Assembly (NCBI RefSeq): GCF_017068395.1
Contig: NZ_CP070619.1
Coordinates: forward strand, 7,130,001 to 7,194,000
Direction: 5' to 3'
DNA: 64,000 bases
Origin: Rhodococcus pseudokoreensis
GTDB taxonomy: Bacteria; Actinomycetota; Actinomycetes; Mycobacteriales; Mycobacteriaceae
This document shows, piece after piece, positions 32,839 through 41,985 of the stretch (position 1 is the first letter of the stretch; each line of letters begins with the position of its first letter). The position numbers and the translations under genes were made by a program. The notes under the pieces are model-generated. The model was not told the origin of the DNA. It made no database searches and saw only the letters and a program-made list of their open reading frames with translations.

Positions 32839-35751
32839 GTGGCTGAGCTGACGCGCCGCCCCGCCGCCGACCTGCACGCCGAGCTCGCCGAGCTGGGCAT
32901 CGACCTCGACACCGGAACGCGCCGGCGCGCCGAATACTCCTTCGACGCCTCCAATTACCGGGTTCCGCCGCTGGCCGTGGCGTTTCCGCACACGCCCGCC
33001 GACGTGGTGGCGATCGTGCGGGCCTGCACCGACCGCGGCATCCCCGTCACCAGCCGCGGCGGCGGCACCTCGCTCGCCGGCAACGCGATCGGCAGGGGAG
33101 TGGTGCTCGACTTCTCCCGGCACATGAACCGGGTGCGGGCCGTCGACGCGTCCGCCCGCACCGCCGTCGTCGAACCCGGCATCGTGCTGACCGACCTGCA
33201 GAAGGACGTGCAACTGGCGACGGACGGAGCGTTCACCTTCGCCCCCGACCCGTCCAGCAAGTCCCGCGCGACCGTCGGCGGCGCCATCGGCAACGACGCC
33301 TGCGGCAACCACTCCGTCCGCTACGGCCGCACGTCCGATCACGTCGTCGCACTCGACTTGGTGACCGCGAGCGGGCACCGGCTGACCGCCACCCGCGACG
33401 GGCTACGGGCCACCGATCCGGACGACACTGCTGCTTTGGGCGAGGCCGCACGGATCGCCGCCGGACTCGACGAGTTGACGCGGGAACATCTCGGCGACTT
33501 CCGCCTCGAGCTCGGCCGCATCCCGCGTCAGGTGTCCGGATTTCACCTGGCGAACCTGTTGCCCGAGAACGGCTTCGACGTGGCCCGCGCCCTGGTAGGC
33601 AGTGAGGGGACGTGCGCGGTGATCGTGGCCGCGACCGTGGCGCTGGTCCCGGTGCCGCCCGCGGCGATGCTGCTGTGCCTCGGATACCACGACCTGGTGG
33701 ACGCGGCCCGCGACAACGCGATCATCCTCGACTATTCACCCGCCGCCATCGAGGGCATCGACTCGGCGATCGTCGACACCATGCGGCACCTCCGCGGCGC
33801 CGACTCCGTCGTCGGGCTGCCCGACGGTCAGGCCTGGCTGTACGTCGACCTGGACGGCGACGACCTCGCGGAGGTCGAACTCCGCGGGGCCGAACTGGTC
33901 TCGAAGCTGCGTGCCGCCGGACGCCTCGTCGACTCGCGGGTCGTCGGGGACCCGGCCGAACGCGCGTCGCTGTGGCGGGTCCGCGAGGACGGCGCCGGAC
34001 TGTCCGCCCGGCTCGTCGAGGGCGGCGAATCCTGGACGGGCTGGGAGGATTCCGCCGTCGCACCCGACCAGCTGGCCGACTACCTCGTCGACATCAAGGC
34101 GCTGCTCGCCGAATTCGACCTCACCGGCGTGATGTACGGGCACTTCGGCGCCGGCTGCATGCATATCCGCATCAACTTCGACCAGCGCACCGACGAGGGC
34201 CGGGACGTGATGTCGCGGTTCATCCACCGCGCCGCCGAACTCTGCGTGCGGTTCGGCGGATCGATGTCCGGCGAACACGGCGACGGCCGCGCCCGGTCGG
34301 CGCTGCTGCCGATGATGTACACCCCCACCATGATGGCGGCGTTCGCCACGTTCAAACGGCTCTGGGATCCGGCGGCCGTGCTGAACCCCGGCAGCATCGT
34401 CGAACCCGAACCGCTGCTCGGCAGCCTCGCCCTCGACGGCGTGAATCCGCGGGCGTGGCAGACCAGTTTCGACCTCACCCCCACCAGCGACGTCCCCGTC
34501 GCACCGTTCGTCCACGCCGTCCAGGGGTGCATCGGCGTGGGCCGCTGCCGCGCCTCGACCGGCGGGGTGATGTGCCCCAGCTACCGCGCCACCGGCGACG
34601 AGAAGGACTCCACCCGCGGCCGGGCCCGCGCCCTGCAGGAGATGGTGCGCAACTCGCCGACCGTCGCCGACGGCTGGCGGTCCGAGGACGTCAAGGAATC
34701 CCTCGACCTGTGCCTGTCCTGCAAGGCCTGCTCCACCGACTGCCCCGTCGGCGTCGACATGGCCACGTACAAGTCCGAGTTCCTCGACCACCACTACCGT
34801 GGCCGGGTGCGTCCGCTGTCGCACTACTCCCTCGGCTGGCTGCCGGTGTGGCTGAAGGTCGCGGAACGCTCGGCGCCCGTGGTGAATCGGCTGACCGCCG
34901 GCCGGCTCGCGAAGGTCGCGGCCAAGCTGGGTGGTCTCACCCCGCACCGGTCGATGCCGGAGTTCGCGTCCCGCAAGCAGATCCGCCGCGAGGTGGGGGA
35001 GACGTCGCGGGACGGCACCGCGGACGTCGTGGTGCTCGCCGACACGTTCACGCGCGGGTTCCGCCCCGAGGTGGTCGGGGCCGCGTCGCGGGTGCTCGCC
35101 GACGCCGGCCTGAGCTCGCAGTGCCGGAGCGACGTGTGCTGCGGGCTCACCTGGATCTCCACCGGACAGCTCAAGCAGGCCACCAAGACCCTCACCAGAG
35201 CCGCCGAACTCCTCGACGACGGCACCGACCGGCCCATCGTCGTCCTCGAACCGAGTTGCGCGGCCGCATTCCGCAAGGACCTACCCGAACTCGTCCACAC
35301 CGACGCCGCACGCCGCGTCGCCGCCCGCATCCGCAGCTTCGCCGGCGCGGTGCTCGAACGCACCGAGGCCGGATGGAGCCCGAGCGTCCCGGTGCCCGAA
35401 GACGTCACTGTGCAGACCCACTGCCACGAATACGCGGTGTTCGGCGCGGCGGCCCAGCGCAAGGCACTCCAGGCCGTCGGGGTGCCGCGCGTGCGGGAAG
35501 CCACCGGATGCTGCGGCGTCGCAGGAAACTTCGGATTCGAGGCCGACCACTACGACCTCAGCATGCAGGTCGCGGAGCAGGCGCTCGCGCCCGCCCTGCG
35601 CGAGAGTCCCGAAGACGCAGTAATACTGACGGACGGATTCAGCTGCCACATGCAGGTGCGGCAACTCGACCCGAACCGATCGTCGAAACACCTCGCCCAA
35701 CTGCTCGACCCCGCACCACCATCGAAACCCGATCACCAGAGCGGAGACTGA
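32839..35751 (+). CDS. Fused FAD-linked oxidase and Fe-S/CCG-domain protein (GlcD-GlcF type; D-lactate/2-hydroxyacid dehydrogenase)
   Basis: A 970-aa two-part enzyme. The N-terminal half is a VAO-type FAD domain (TSRGGGTSLAGNAIG, then ATVGGAIGNDACG) with the FAD-oxidase C lobe (GEHGDGRAR). The C-terminal half is an iron-sulfur reductase with CIGVGRC and CLSCKACSTDCP clusters followed by two CCG motifs (CCGLTW, CCGVAGNFG). Such fusions oxidise D-2-hydroxyacids and pass electrons to the membrane. GTG at 32839 is chosen behind GAGGGCAGGG. A PPOX gene follows one base after the stop. Confidence 0.88.
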   Translation: MAELTRRPAADLHAELAELGIDLDTGTRRRAEYSFDASNYRVPPLAVAFPHTPADVVAIVRACTDRGIPVTSRGGGTSLAGNAIGRGVVLDFSRHMNRVRAVDASARTAVVEPGIVLTDLQKDVQLATDGAFTFAPDPSSKSRATVGGAIGNDACGNHSVRYGRTSDHVVALDLVTASGHRLTATRDGLRATDPDDTAALGEAARIAAGLDELTREHLGDFRLELGRIPRQVSGFHLANLLPENGFDVARALVGSEGTCAVIVAATVALVPVPPAAMLLCLGYHDLVDAARDNAIILDYSPAAIEGIDSAIVDTMRHLRGADSVVGLPDGQAWLYVDLDGDDLAEVELRGAELVSKLRAAGRLVDSRVVGDPAERASLWRVREDGAGLSARLVEGGESWTGWEDSAVAPDQLADYLVDIKALLAEFDLTGVMYGHFGAGCMHIRINFDQRTDEGRDVMSRFIHRAAELCVRFGGSMSGEHGDGRARSALLPMMYTPTMMAAFATFKRLWDPAAVLNPGSIVEPEPLLGSLALDGVNPRAWQTSFDLTPTSDVPVAPFVHAVQGCIGVGRCRASTGGVMCPSYRATGDEKDSTRGRARALQEMVRNSPTVADGWRSEDVKESLDLCLSCKACSTDCPVGVDMATYKSEFLDHHYRGRVRPLSHYSLGWLPVWLKVAERSAPVVNRLTAGRLAKVAAKLGGLTPHRSMPEFASRKQIRREVGETSRDGTADVVVLADTFTRGFRPEVVGAASRVLADAGLSSQCRSDVCCGLTWISTGQLKQATKTLTRAAELLDDGTDRPIVVLEPSCAAAFRKDLPELVHTDAARRVAARIRSFAGAVLERTEAGWSPSVPVPEDVTVQTHCHEYAVFGAAAQRKALQAVGVPRVREATGCCGVAGNFGFEADHYDLSMQVAEQALAPALRESPEDAVILTDGFSCHMQVRQLDPNRSSKHLAQLLDPAPPSKPDHQSGD

Positions 35752-35752
35752 A

Positions 35753-36181
35753 ATGTCGCAGTTGTCGATGACCAGTGACGACCGTCAGAAGTTCCTCGCC
35801 GACGTGCACGTGGGGGTGATCGCCGTCGACCGCGACGGACGCGCCCCGCTCGCCGTGCCCATCTGGTACGGCTACGAACCCGGCGGCCAACCGTTCGTCT
35901 GGACCGGCCGCGGCTCACTGAAGGAGCGGCTGATCCGCGCCGCAGGCCGCTTCAGCCTCGTCGCCCAGCACGAGAAGCCGCCGTACCGGTACGTCAGCGT
36001 CGAAGGTCCGGCGGAGTTCGACGAATCACCCACCGCCGACGACATCCGCGGACTCGCCGCCCGCTACCTGCCCGCCGACGAGGTCGACCCGTTCGTGGAA
36101 CAGGCGTACGACGACAACGCGATCATCATCCGCATGCGGCCGGAGCACTGGCTGAGCGTCGACTACGGCAAAGGCGCGTAG
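35753..36181 (+). CDS. PPOX-family flavin/F420-binding split-barrel protein
   Basis: A 142-aa single-domain pyridoxamine-phosphate-oxidase-like protein with PLAVPIWYGYEPGG and YVSVEGPAEF blocks. Actinobacterial relatives bind FMN or F420 and reduce small molecules; the cofactor is uncertain. The ATG is one base after the GlcD-GlcF stop, so it is clearly in the same operon. It ends at palindromic element b. Confidence 0.82.
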   Translation: MSQLSMTSDDRQKFLADVHVGVIAVDRDGRAPLAVPIWYGYEPGGQPFVWTGRGSLKERLIRAAGRFSLVAQHEKPPYRYVSVEGPAEFDESPTADDIRGLAARYLPADEVDPFVEQAYDDNAIIIRMRPEHWLSVDYGKGA

Positions 36182-36183
36182 CA

Positions 36184-36242
36184 CCCGTGCGTGGTTGACG
36201 AGTGCCTGGACTCGCTAACCACGCACGGGCGGCGGAGCCGCC
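36184..36242. repeat. Palindromic intergenic element, copy b
   Basis: Arms CCCGTGCGTGGTT (36184-36196) and AACCACGCACGGG (36217-36229) are exact complements. The self-complementary tail GGCGGAGCCGCC follows. It begins 2 bp after the PPOX stop codon, between two plus-strand genes. Confidence 0.78.
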
Positions 36243-36337
36243 TACGTTCGGTTCACGGTGATTCTGATGATGGCGGGGCGGCCCGAAGTGCGGAAGCGTC
36301 GAAGGGCAGTTGTTCCGCCTCGACAGGAGCGCCCTTC

Positions 36338-37933
36338 ATGACCGAACTTCTCGACCTGAGCACCGACGTCCTCGTCATCGGCGGCGGCCCCGCCGGAACG
36401 TGGGCCGCCCTCCGCGCACGCCAAGCCGGGGCGGACGTCGTCCTCGTCGACAAGGGGTACTGCGGAACCAGCGGCGCCACCGCGCCTTCGGGCACCGGCG
36501 TCTGGTACGTCGACCCCGACCCGTCCGCGCGGGCGAAGGCCAAGGCCAGCCGCGAAGCACTCGGCGGCCACCTCGCCGACCACCACTGGATGGACCGCGT
36601 CCTCGACCAGACGTACGCGAACATGAACCTGCTCGCCGAGGAGGGCCGGTACCCGTTCCCGGTCGACCCCGACACCGGCAGGCAGATCCGCACCGGACTC
36701 CAAGGGCCCGAATACATGCGACGCATGCGCGCGTGGGTCAAGAAGGCGGGCGTCCGGATTCTCGACCACTCACCGGCCCTGGAACTGCTCGTCGACACCG
36801 ACGGCCGGGTGCGCGGTGCGGCGGGCTACCAGCGCCACGACGACCGCGACTACCGGATCAGCGCGGGCGCCGTCGTGATCGCGAGCGGCGGTTGTGCGTT
36901 CCTGTCCCGCGCGCTCGGCACGAACGTCGACACCGGCGACGGCGCGCTGATGGCCGCCGAGGTAGGTGCCACGTTCTCCGGCATGGAATTCTCCAACGCC
37001 TACGCGATCGTCCCCGCCAACTCCACCATCACCAAGACCGCCTACTACGGCTACGCCACGTTCTTCCACGCCGACGGCAGCGTCCTCGAGGGCGCCGGCT
37101 CCACCAAGGGGCGGTCGGTGATCGCGAAAACGCTGCTGTCCGAACCGGTGTTCGCCCAGCTCGACCGCGCCGACGACGAGGTGCAGCGCCAGATGCGGCT
37201 CGGCCAGCCGAACTTCTTCCTGCAGTTCGACCGTCGCGGGATCAACCCGTTCACCGACCGTTTCGAGGTCAGCATGCTCGCCGAGGGCACGGTCCGCGGA
37301 ACCGGTGGCATCGAGGTGGTCGACGACACCTGCGCCACCTCGGTGCCCGGACTGTTCGCCGCGGGGGACGCCGCCACCCGGGAACGCATCTGCGGCGGCT
37401 TCACCGGCGGCGGCAGCCACAACTCGGCGTGGGCGATGTCATCCGGCAGCTGGGCCGGGACCGGGGCCGCTCGGTTTGCGCGAACCGAACGTCGGGTCGC
37501 GGCGGGCGAACTGCGCCCCGCCGGCCGGGCCGGGTTGCGTCCGACGCGGCGGCCGGGGCTGGAGGCGTCCGCCGTCGTCGCGGCCGCGCAGGCCGAACTC
37601 ATCCCGTACGAGAAGAACTACCTGCGGGACGGGACGCGGGTGCAGGGTGCGCTGGGCGAACTGGAGTCGCTGTGGACGGCACTGTCCGCCGGCCTCGGCG
37701 GCGACTCCGGCGACGAGCGGGTCCGCGCCCGGCAGGCCGCCGCGATCACCGCGGTGGGCCGGTGGATGTACCACTCGACGCTCGCGCGGACCGAGACCCG
37801 CGGAATGAGCAAGCGCGCCGACTATCCCGACCTCGACCCCACCCAGCACCACCACATCCTCACCGGTGGGCTCGACGACGTCTGGACCTCGACCGCCGCC
37901 GTGCACGACGGGCCGTTGCGGGTGGCCTCGTGA
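36338..37933 (+). CDS. FAD-binding flavoprotein, fumarate reductase/AprA-like
   Basis: A 531-aa flavoprotein of the succinate dehydrogenase/fumarate reductase family. The N-terminal GGGPAGTWAA dinucleotide motif, the FAD-loop GTSGATAPSG and the C-terminal AAGDA and GGGSHNSAW blocks are clear. Its partner is a ferredoxin encoded in an overlapping gene, which recalls adenylylsulfate reductase AprAB and similar two-subunit oxidoreductases more than the four-subunit respiratory enzymes. Substrate unknown. ATG at 36338 with AGGAG 9 nt upstream. Confidence 0.82.
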   Translation: MTELLDLSTDVLVIGGGPAGTWAALRARQAGADVVLVDKGYCGTSGATAPSGTGVWYVDPDPSARAKAKASREALGGHLADHHWMDRVLDQTYANMNLLAEEGRYPFPVDPDTGRQIRTGLQGPEYMRRMRAWVKKAGVRILDHSPALELLVDTDGRVRGAAGYQRHDDRDYRISAGAVVIASGGCAFLSRALGTNVDTGDGALMAAEVGATFSGMEFSNAYAIVPANSTITKTAYYGYATFFHADGSVLEGAGSTKGRSVIAKTLLSEPVFAQLDRADDEVQRQMRLGQPNFFLQFDRRGINPFTDRFEVSMLAEGTVRGTGGIEVVDDTCATSVPGLFAAGDAATRERICGGFTGGGSHNSAWAMSSGSWAGTGAARFARTERRVAAGELRPAGRAGLRPTRRPGLEASAVVAAAQAELIPYEKNYLRDGTRVQGALGELESLWTALSAGLGGDSGDERVRARQAAAITAVGRWMYHSTLARTETRGMSKRADYPDLDPTQHHHILTGGLDDVWTSTAAVHDGPLRVAS

Positions 37934-38268
37934 TCGAGGTGCTGCTGGCCGACGCGTGCATCGGCTGCGACAAATGCGTCGACGCGTGCCCCACCAACGT
38001 GTTCGAGCGCACCGACACCGGGATCCCCGTGATCGCGCGGCAATCGGACTGCCAGACGTGCTTCATGTGCGAGGCGTACTGCCCGGTCGACGCGCTGTAC
38101 GTCGACCCGCAGTCCACCCCGCTCGTCGACGGGCAGCGCATCCCGGAGGACCACATCGGCCGGTACCGCGAGAAACTCGGCTGGGGCAAGGGGCGCGCCG
38201 CCGGCTCGCTCACCGCGGTCGGGCCGTCCCTGCCGCATGGTGCGCCGCCGCCCAGGCTTCGCCCGTGA
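37930..38268 (+). CDS. Ferredoxin with two 4Fe-4S motifs, partner of the flavoprotein
   Basis: A 112-aa protein with C-IGC-DKC-VDACP and C-QTC-FMC-EAYCP, two complete bacterial 4Fe-4S ferredoxin motifs, and a longer C-terminal tail, as in AprB-like subunits. GTG at 37930 overlaps the flavoprotein stop (GTGA), so the subunits are coupled. The tail's last residues and stop (TGA 38266-38268) lie inside palindromic element c. Confidence 0.87.
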   Translation: MIEVLLADACIGCDKCVDACPTNVFERTDTGIPVIARQSDCQTCFMCEAYCPVDALYVDPQSTPLVDGQRIPEDHIGRYREKLGWGKGRAAGSLTAVGPSLPHGAPPPRLRP

Positions 38269-38319
38269 GTGCGTAACGAGTCCAGGGACTCCTTCCGCAC
38301 TCACGGGCGGCGGAGCCGC
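38261..38319. repeat. Palindromic intergenic element, copy c
   Basis: Arms GCCCGTGAGTGCG (38261-38273) and CGCACTCACGGGC (38296-38308) are exact complements; an inner GAGTCC/GGACTC pair follows. A GGCGGAGCCGC tail ends it. The left arm contains the ferredoxin stop codon. It carries GAGTGCG where other copies have GCGTGG, and the change is compensated in both arms. Confidence 0.75.
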
Positions 38320-38358
38320 TAGATTGGAGGTACGGAACAGTCGTTTCCGGGTGCAGGG

Positions 38359-39726
38359 GTGCGCGTGCAGAATTCGAAATCGACACCGACAACCGTGCCC
38401 GGGCTGCGGGTCTACCGGCCCGAATCGCCCGCGGCGCGGATGGCGCTCGTCGGCGCCACGGTCGTGGTCGGGATCGTGCTCATGTGGATGGCCGGACGGT
38501 CGGGTCCCGTCCGCACGTCGATGGTGGCGGCCGGGATCGCCGTCCTGCTCGTCGCCCGGGGACTGCACCTGCGGCGGCCCGTCACCGTCACGCATGCGGT
38601 CTCGGCGGTGCTGATCGTGGCCGCCGCGGATGTGGCCTATTCGAGCGCACATTCGACCCCGGGGTTCCTGCTCCTCGTGGCCACCGGGCCCGTCCTGATG
38701 CTGCCGGTGCGCAGTGTGCCGCAGCCCGAGGACCGGGCCCGCGTCTTCGCGCTGATCCAGCAGACCACCGGCGACCCGTTGTCGCCGTTCGCCCTCAATT
38801 CGGCGAAGTCGTACTACTTCAACGCGTCCGGCACCGCGGCGATCGCCTACCGGGCCCGCTCCGGGATCGCCGTCGTCTCCGGCGATCCCATCGGAAACCC
38901 GCTGGAATTCGGCGCGCTCCTCGACCAATTCGACGAGTTCGCGGCCGAACGCGGCTGGCGCGTCGCGGTGCTCGGCGCGGGGGAGCGGGTCACCCGGCTG
39001 TGGGAGATCGGCGGCGACACCCGAAAGCCGTTGACGGCGGTCCCGATCGGTCGCGACGTGGTGATCGACGTCGGATCCTTCACCCTGCACGGCCGGAAAT
39101 TCCGGAACCTCCGGCAGGCGGTGCAGCGCACCCGCAACGCCGGGCTGACCACCGAGATCGTTCCCGAAGCCGCGCTCGACGAACCGATACGCCGGGAACT
39201 GACCGACATCGTCGACGACGCGCGCGCCGGACATCAGCGCCGCGGATTCTCGATGATCCTCGACCACCTGCTGGACGGCACACTCCCCGGTGTTGTTCTC
39301 GTAATCGCCCGCGATTCGAGCGGTCGCGCCGTCGCCTTCCAGCGGTACGGCACCGCCGATTCCGCCCGCGAACTGAGCCTCGACGTGCCGTGGCGCGGTG
39401 ACGGCGCACCGAACGGCACCGACGAACGCATGACCGTCGACGTCATCCGGTACGCCGAGCAGACCGGCGCGCGCTACGTCTCGCTGTCGTTCGCGGCGTT
39501 CCCCGAACTCCTCGACCGCGACACACCCGGCGCGGGTGCCAGGCTCTTCCGCCGAGTCCTGCACCTGGGCGACGCACTGATCGCGCTGGAGTCGCTGTAC
39601 CGGTACCTCGGCAAGTTCCATGCGATGGGGAACCGGCGCTACGTGCTCCTGCGATTCCGCTACCTGCTGCCCGTGGCGTTCGCGTGCCTGACGTTCGAGT
39701 TCGTGCCGCACCGGGAACGGGACTGA
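38359..39726 (+). CDS. DUF2156 membrane protein, phosphatidylglycerol lysyltransferase-like
   Basis: A 455-aa protein. Three or four membrane segments occupy residues 25-125 and a C-terminal DUF2156 (GNAT-like) domain follows (SYYFNASGTAAIAYRARSG, GDPIGNP, HAMGNRRYVLL). The domain is that of MprF-type aminoacyl-phosphatidylglycerol synthases, which transfer Lys or Ala from tRNA to lipids. The membrane part is much shorter than in full MprF. GTG at 38359 (another GTG at 38365). It stands alone. Confidence 0.8.
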   Translation: MRVQNSKSTPTTVPGLRVYRPESPAARMALVGATVVVGIVLMWMAGRSGPVRTSMVAAGIAVLLVARGLHLRRPVTVTHAVSAVLIVAAADVAYSSAHSTPGFLLLVATGPVLMLPVRSVPQPEDRARVFALIQQTTGDPLSPFALNSAKSYYFNASGTAAIAYRARSGIAVVSGDPIGNPLEFGALLDQFDEFAAERGWRVAVLGAGERVTRLWEIGGDTRKPLTAVPIGRDVVIDVGSFTLHGRKFRNLRQAVQRTRNAGLTTEIVPEAALDEPIRRELTDIVDDARAGHQRRGFSMILDHLLDGTLPGVVLVIARDSSGRAVAFQRYGTADSARELSLDVPWRGDGAPNGTDERMTVDVIRYAEQTGARYVSLSFAAFPELLDRDTPGAGARLFRRVLHLGDALIALESLYRYLGKFHAMGNRRYVLLRFRYLLPVAFACLTFEFVPHRERD

Positions 39727-39735
39727 CGCTCCGGT

Positions 39736-39888
39736 TCAGAAGTCGAAGTTCTTCTCGTTCGTCGCGGTGAGCGCGTCGACGACGGCCGCGAGATCGGTCT
39801 TGGAGACGTCCGCGGTGTCCTCCTTCGGCGTCGATCGTATCGCCTTGTCCGGTCGGGTCTGGTTCTTGGCGGGCCGTTCGTCCGTCAT
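39736..39888 (-). CDS. Small hydrophilic hypothetical protein
   Basis: A 50-aa charged protein, MTDERPAKNQTRPDK...ATNEKNFDF. ATG at 39888 with GAAGG about 8 nt upstream. The frame continues upstream without a ribosome site. No family is recognised. It lies 9 bp from the end of the convergent DUF2156 gene. Confidence 0.55.
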   Translation of the reverse strand: MTDERPAKNQTRPDKAIRSTPKEDTADVSKTDLAAVVDALTATNEKNFDF

Positions 39889-40012
39889 CTGTGTACCTTC
39901 GCGATAGGCCGAGCCGGGCAGGTTACTCACGAGTACACCGTCCGGGCGTCGACTCCGCAACCCGGCGGGGTCCTGATGTGACGCGGTCCACGCAAGGTCA
40001 GCTATCGACTAG

Positions 40013-40420
40013 CTATTCGGCCGGGTGGGATTGCGGCGACAGGTGCTCGTGGACGGCGATCCACCCCGAGTTTTCGCGGTGCCGGAACATGATCGTCTCG
40101 CGTTCGTCGAGTTCGACCGTCCCGGACGAGTCGCGCACGGTGGTGCCGACCCGGTGCGTCAGCACCGCGACATCCGGGGACGGGAACGTGACGTTCTGCT
40201 CGCTGGAACGGCACGCCAGGACGCGGAACCCGTCCGACTCCCATTCGGTCCACAGGTCGCGGTAGGCGTCGCGACTCGGCAGCGGCACCGGGTGGGTGTA
40301 GAAGACGAACGTCGCGTCCGGGCTGAACGAGGAGAAGTACGCGGTCGTGTCGTGCTCGCCGAACGCCCGGATCAGTGCGTCGATCGTGTGCTGGAGGTCG
40401 TCGGTGTTCGTGTCAGCCAT
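40013..40420 (-). CDS. NTF2-like (SnoaL/DUF4440-type) protein
   Basis: A 135-aa alpha/beta-cone protein: a helical N-terminus (LQHTIDALIRAFGEHDTTAYF), then strands with SPDATFVFYTHPVPLPSRDAY and a final SGWIAVHEHLS. Such domains bind or convert small molecules. ATG at 40420 overlaps the permease gene by 8 bp, so they form an operon. It may act on the compound that the permease imports; that is inference. Confidence 0.82.
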   Translation of the reverse strand: MADTNTDDLQHTIDALIRAFGEHDTTAYFSSFSPDATFVFYTHPVPLPSRDAYRDLWTEWESDGFRVLACRSSEQNVTFPSPDVAVLTHRVGTTVRDSSGTVELDERETIMFRHRENSGWIAVHEHLSPQSHPAE

Positions 40421-41864
40421 GTGCGTGGGTCTCCTCGAGTGCCAGTGCGGCTTCGCTGTCTTCGATGAACCGTTCCTCGGTGCCGAGGTCGAGCGACCGG
40501 GACAGGACCCAGTACGCGATCCCGGACACCGCGAGTCCGACCGCGAACGCGACGTCGACGTCACCGAGGGCCGCGGCGATCGGCCCGACGTAGAACGGCA
40601 GCACCATGAACGGAACGGACGCGACGATGCCGGCGAAGAAGGCGGTCATACCCCGCCACGACCACATGCCGTACAACCCGTCGGGCGTGAACAGGTCGGT
40701 GATGGCGTAGTGCCCGCGGCGCACGAAGAAGAAGTCGGTGAGGTTGACGGCGGTCCACGGCACCAAGAGGTACAGCATGATGAGCAGCGTCGTGTTCAGG
40801 ACGGTCGTCGAATCGGTGAACAGCAGGCTCAGCACCAGCCAGATCGCCGCCAGCGCGAGGACGGTCACCACCCGGATCCGGCGGGAGGGGGTGACCTTCC
40901 GGAAGGAGTCGATGCCGGTGATCACGGTCAGCATGCCGCTGTACGCGTTCAGGCCCATGGTGGCCACCAGCACGAGCGTCGCGACGAGTGCGAGCACACT
41001 GCCGAGGAACGGGACTACCGAGTTGCCCGCGTCGTGGATGCCGGCGAGCGCATCCGTGGCCCCCAGCCGGGTGGCCATCCACGCGCCCACCGGGATCAGC
41101 CAGACCGGCGACGCGGACGCGCCGAGGAACACGGCCGACACGATCGCCGACGTCCGGGTGTTGCGCGGCAGGTACCGCGAGTAGTCCGACACGTACGGCG
41201 CGTACGTGATGTTGTAGGAGGCCGCCACGCTGAACTGCGCGATGAACGCCAGCAGGGTGAACCCGCCCGTCGCGGCGCCCGCGTCGCCGCCGGCGTGCCC
41301 GAACACGACGCCCCAGGTGAGAACGGCCCACAGCGGCAACGACAACCAGAACAGCACACGGAACGACAGGTGCAGCAGATCGTGGCCGAAGATCGCGAGC
41401 AGGGTCGCGACCGCGGTGATGACGACGGCGACGACGGCCGCGTTCCACCCGAAGATGCTGTGCAGTCCGGTCTTGATGATGACGACGTCGACGACGTTGA
41501 AGCCGACATACGTGAACAACGTCCCGATCAGGGCGAGGACCACACCGCGGTACCCGAACTGCGCGCGCGACTGCACCATCTGGGGGAGTCCGAGGACGGG
41601 CCCCTGCGACGCGTGGAACGCCATGAACAGGGTGCCGAAGAAGATGCCGAGAATGCCCGCGACGACAGTCCAGCCCAGCGACAGGCCGAGGGCGGGGCCG
41701 ACGAAGCCGATGGCCACCGTGAAGGGCTGGAAGTTTCCGACGAACCAGAAGGGGCCCTGGTCGCGGACCTTGCCGTGACGCTCGTCCTCGGGGACGTAGT
41801 CGATCGAGCGGGTCTCGATGGTGCCACCGAGGGTCGCGGCGGTGTCGCCGGAGTGATCTGTCAC
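40413..41864 (-). CDS. NCS1-family permease (cytosine/purine/related)
   Basis: A 483-aa transporter with 12 membrane segments. The N-terminal R-S-I-D-Y-V-P, GNFQPFTVAIG and a central ASYNITYAPYVSDYSRYLP block are characteristic of NCS1 nucleobase/allantoin/hydantoin transporters. ATG at 41864 is followed 3' by the overlapping NTF2-like gene. It is divergent from a PucR regulator, whose homologues control purine or related catabolism, which supports a nitrogenous substrate. Confidence 0.87.
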   Translation of the reverse strand: MTDHSGDTAATLGGTIETRSIDYVPEDERHGKVRDQGPFWFVGNFQPFTVAIGFVGPALGLSLGWTVVAGILGIFFGTLFMAFHASQGPVLGLPQMVQSRAQFGYRGVVLALIGTLFTYVGFNVVDVVIIKTGLHSIFGWNAAVVAVVITAVATLLAIFGHDLLHLSFRVLFWLSLPLWAVLTWGVVFGHAGGDAGAATGGFTLLAFIAQFSVAASYNITYAPYVSDYSRYLPRNTRTSAIVSAVFLGASASPVWLIPVGAWMATRLGATDALAGIHDAGNSVVPFLGSVLALVATLVLVATMGLNAYSGMLTVITGIDSFRKVTPSRRIRVVTVLALAAIWLVLSLLFTDSTTVLNTTLLIMLYLLVPWTAVNLTDFFFVRRGHYAITDLFTPDGLYGMWSWRGMTAFFAGIVASVPFMVLPFYVGPIAAALGDVDVAFAVGLAVSGIAYWVLSRSLDLGTEERFIEDSEAALALEETHAHG

Positions 41865-41929
41865 TGAAACTCCTAGAAGGTGCTGTGGCTCTGATCACTA
41901 CTCTGCGCACTGCGCCCCGCCGGCACCAG

Positions 41930-41951
41930 AGACGAGATGTACAGTTCGTCT
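41930..41951. promoter_or_regulatory. Nested dyad in the pucR/permease intergenic region
   Basis: AGACGA and TCGTCT (41930-41935 and 41946-41951) flank TGTACA (41938-41943), all with one centre at 41940.5. It lies between the divergent permease and PucR genes, 66 bp from the permease start and 35 bp from the PucR GTG. It is a good candidate for the PucR operator or a promoter control site. The assignment is inference. Confidence 0.5.
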
Positions 41952-41985
41952 ATTACGGTTGGGCAATACGTACAAGGGGTCATCG

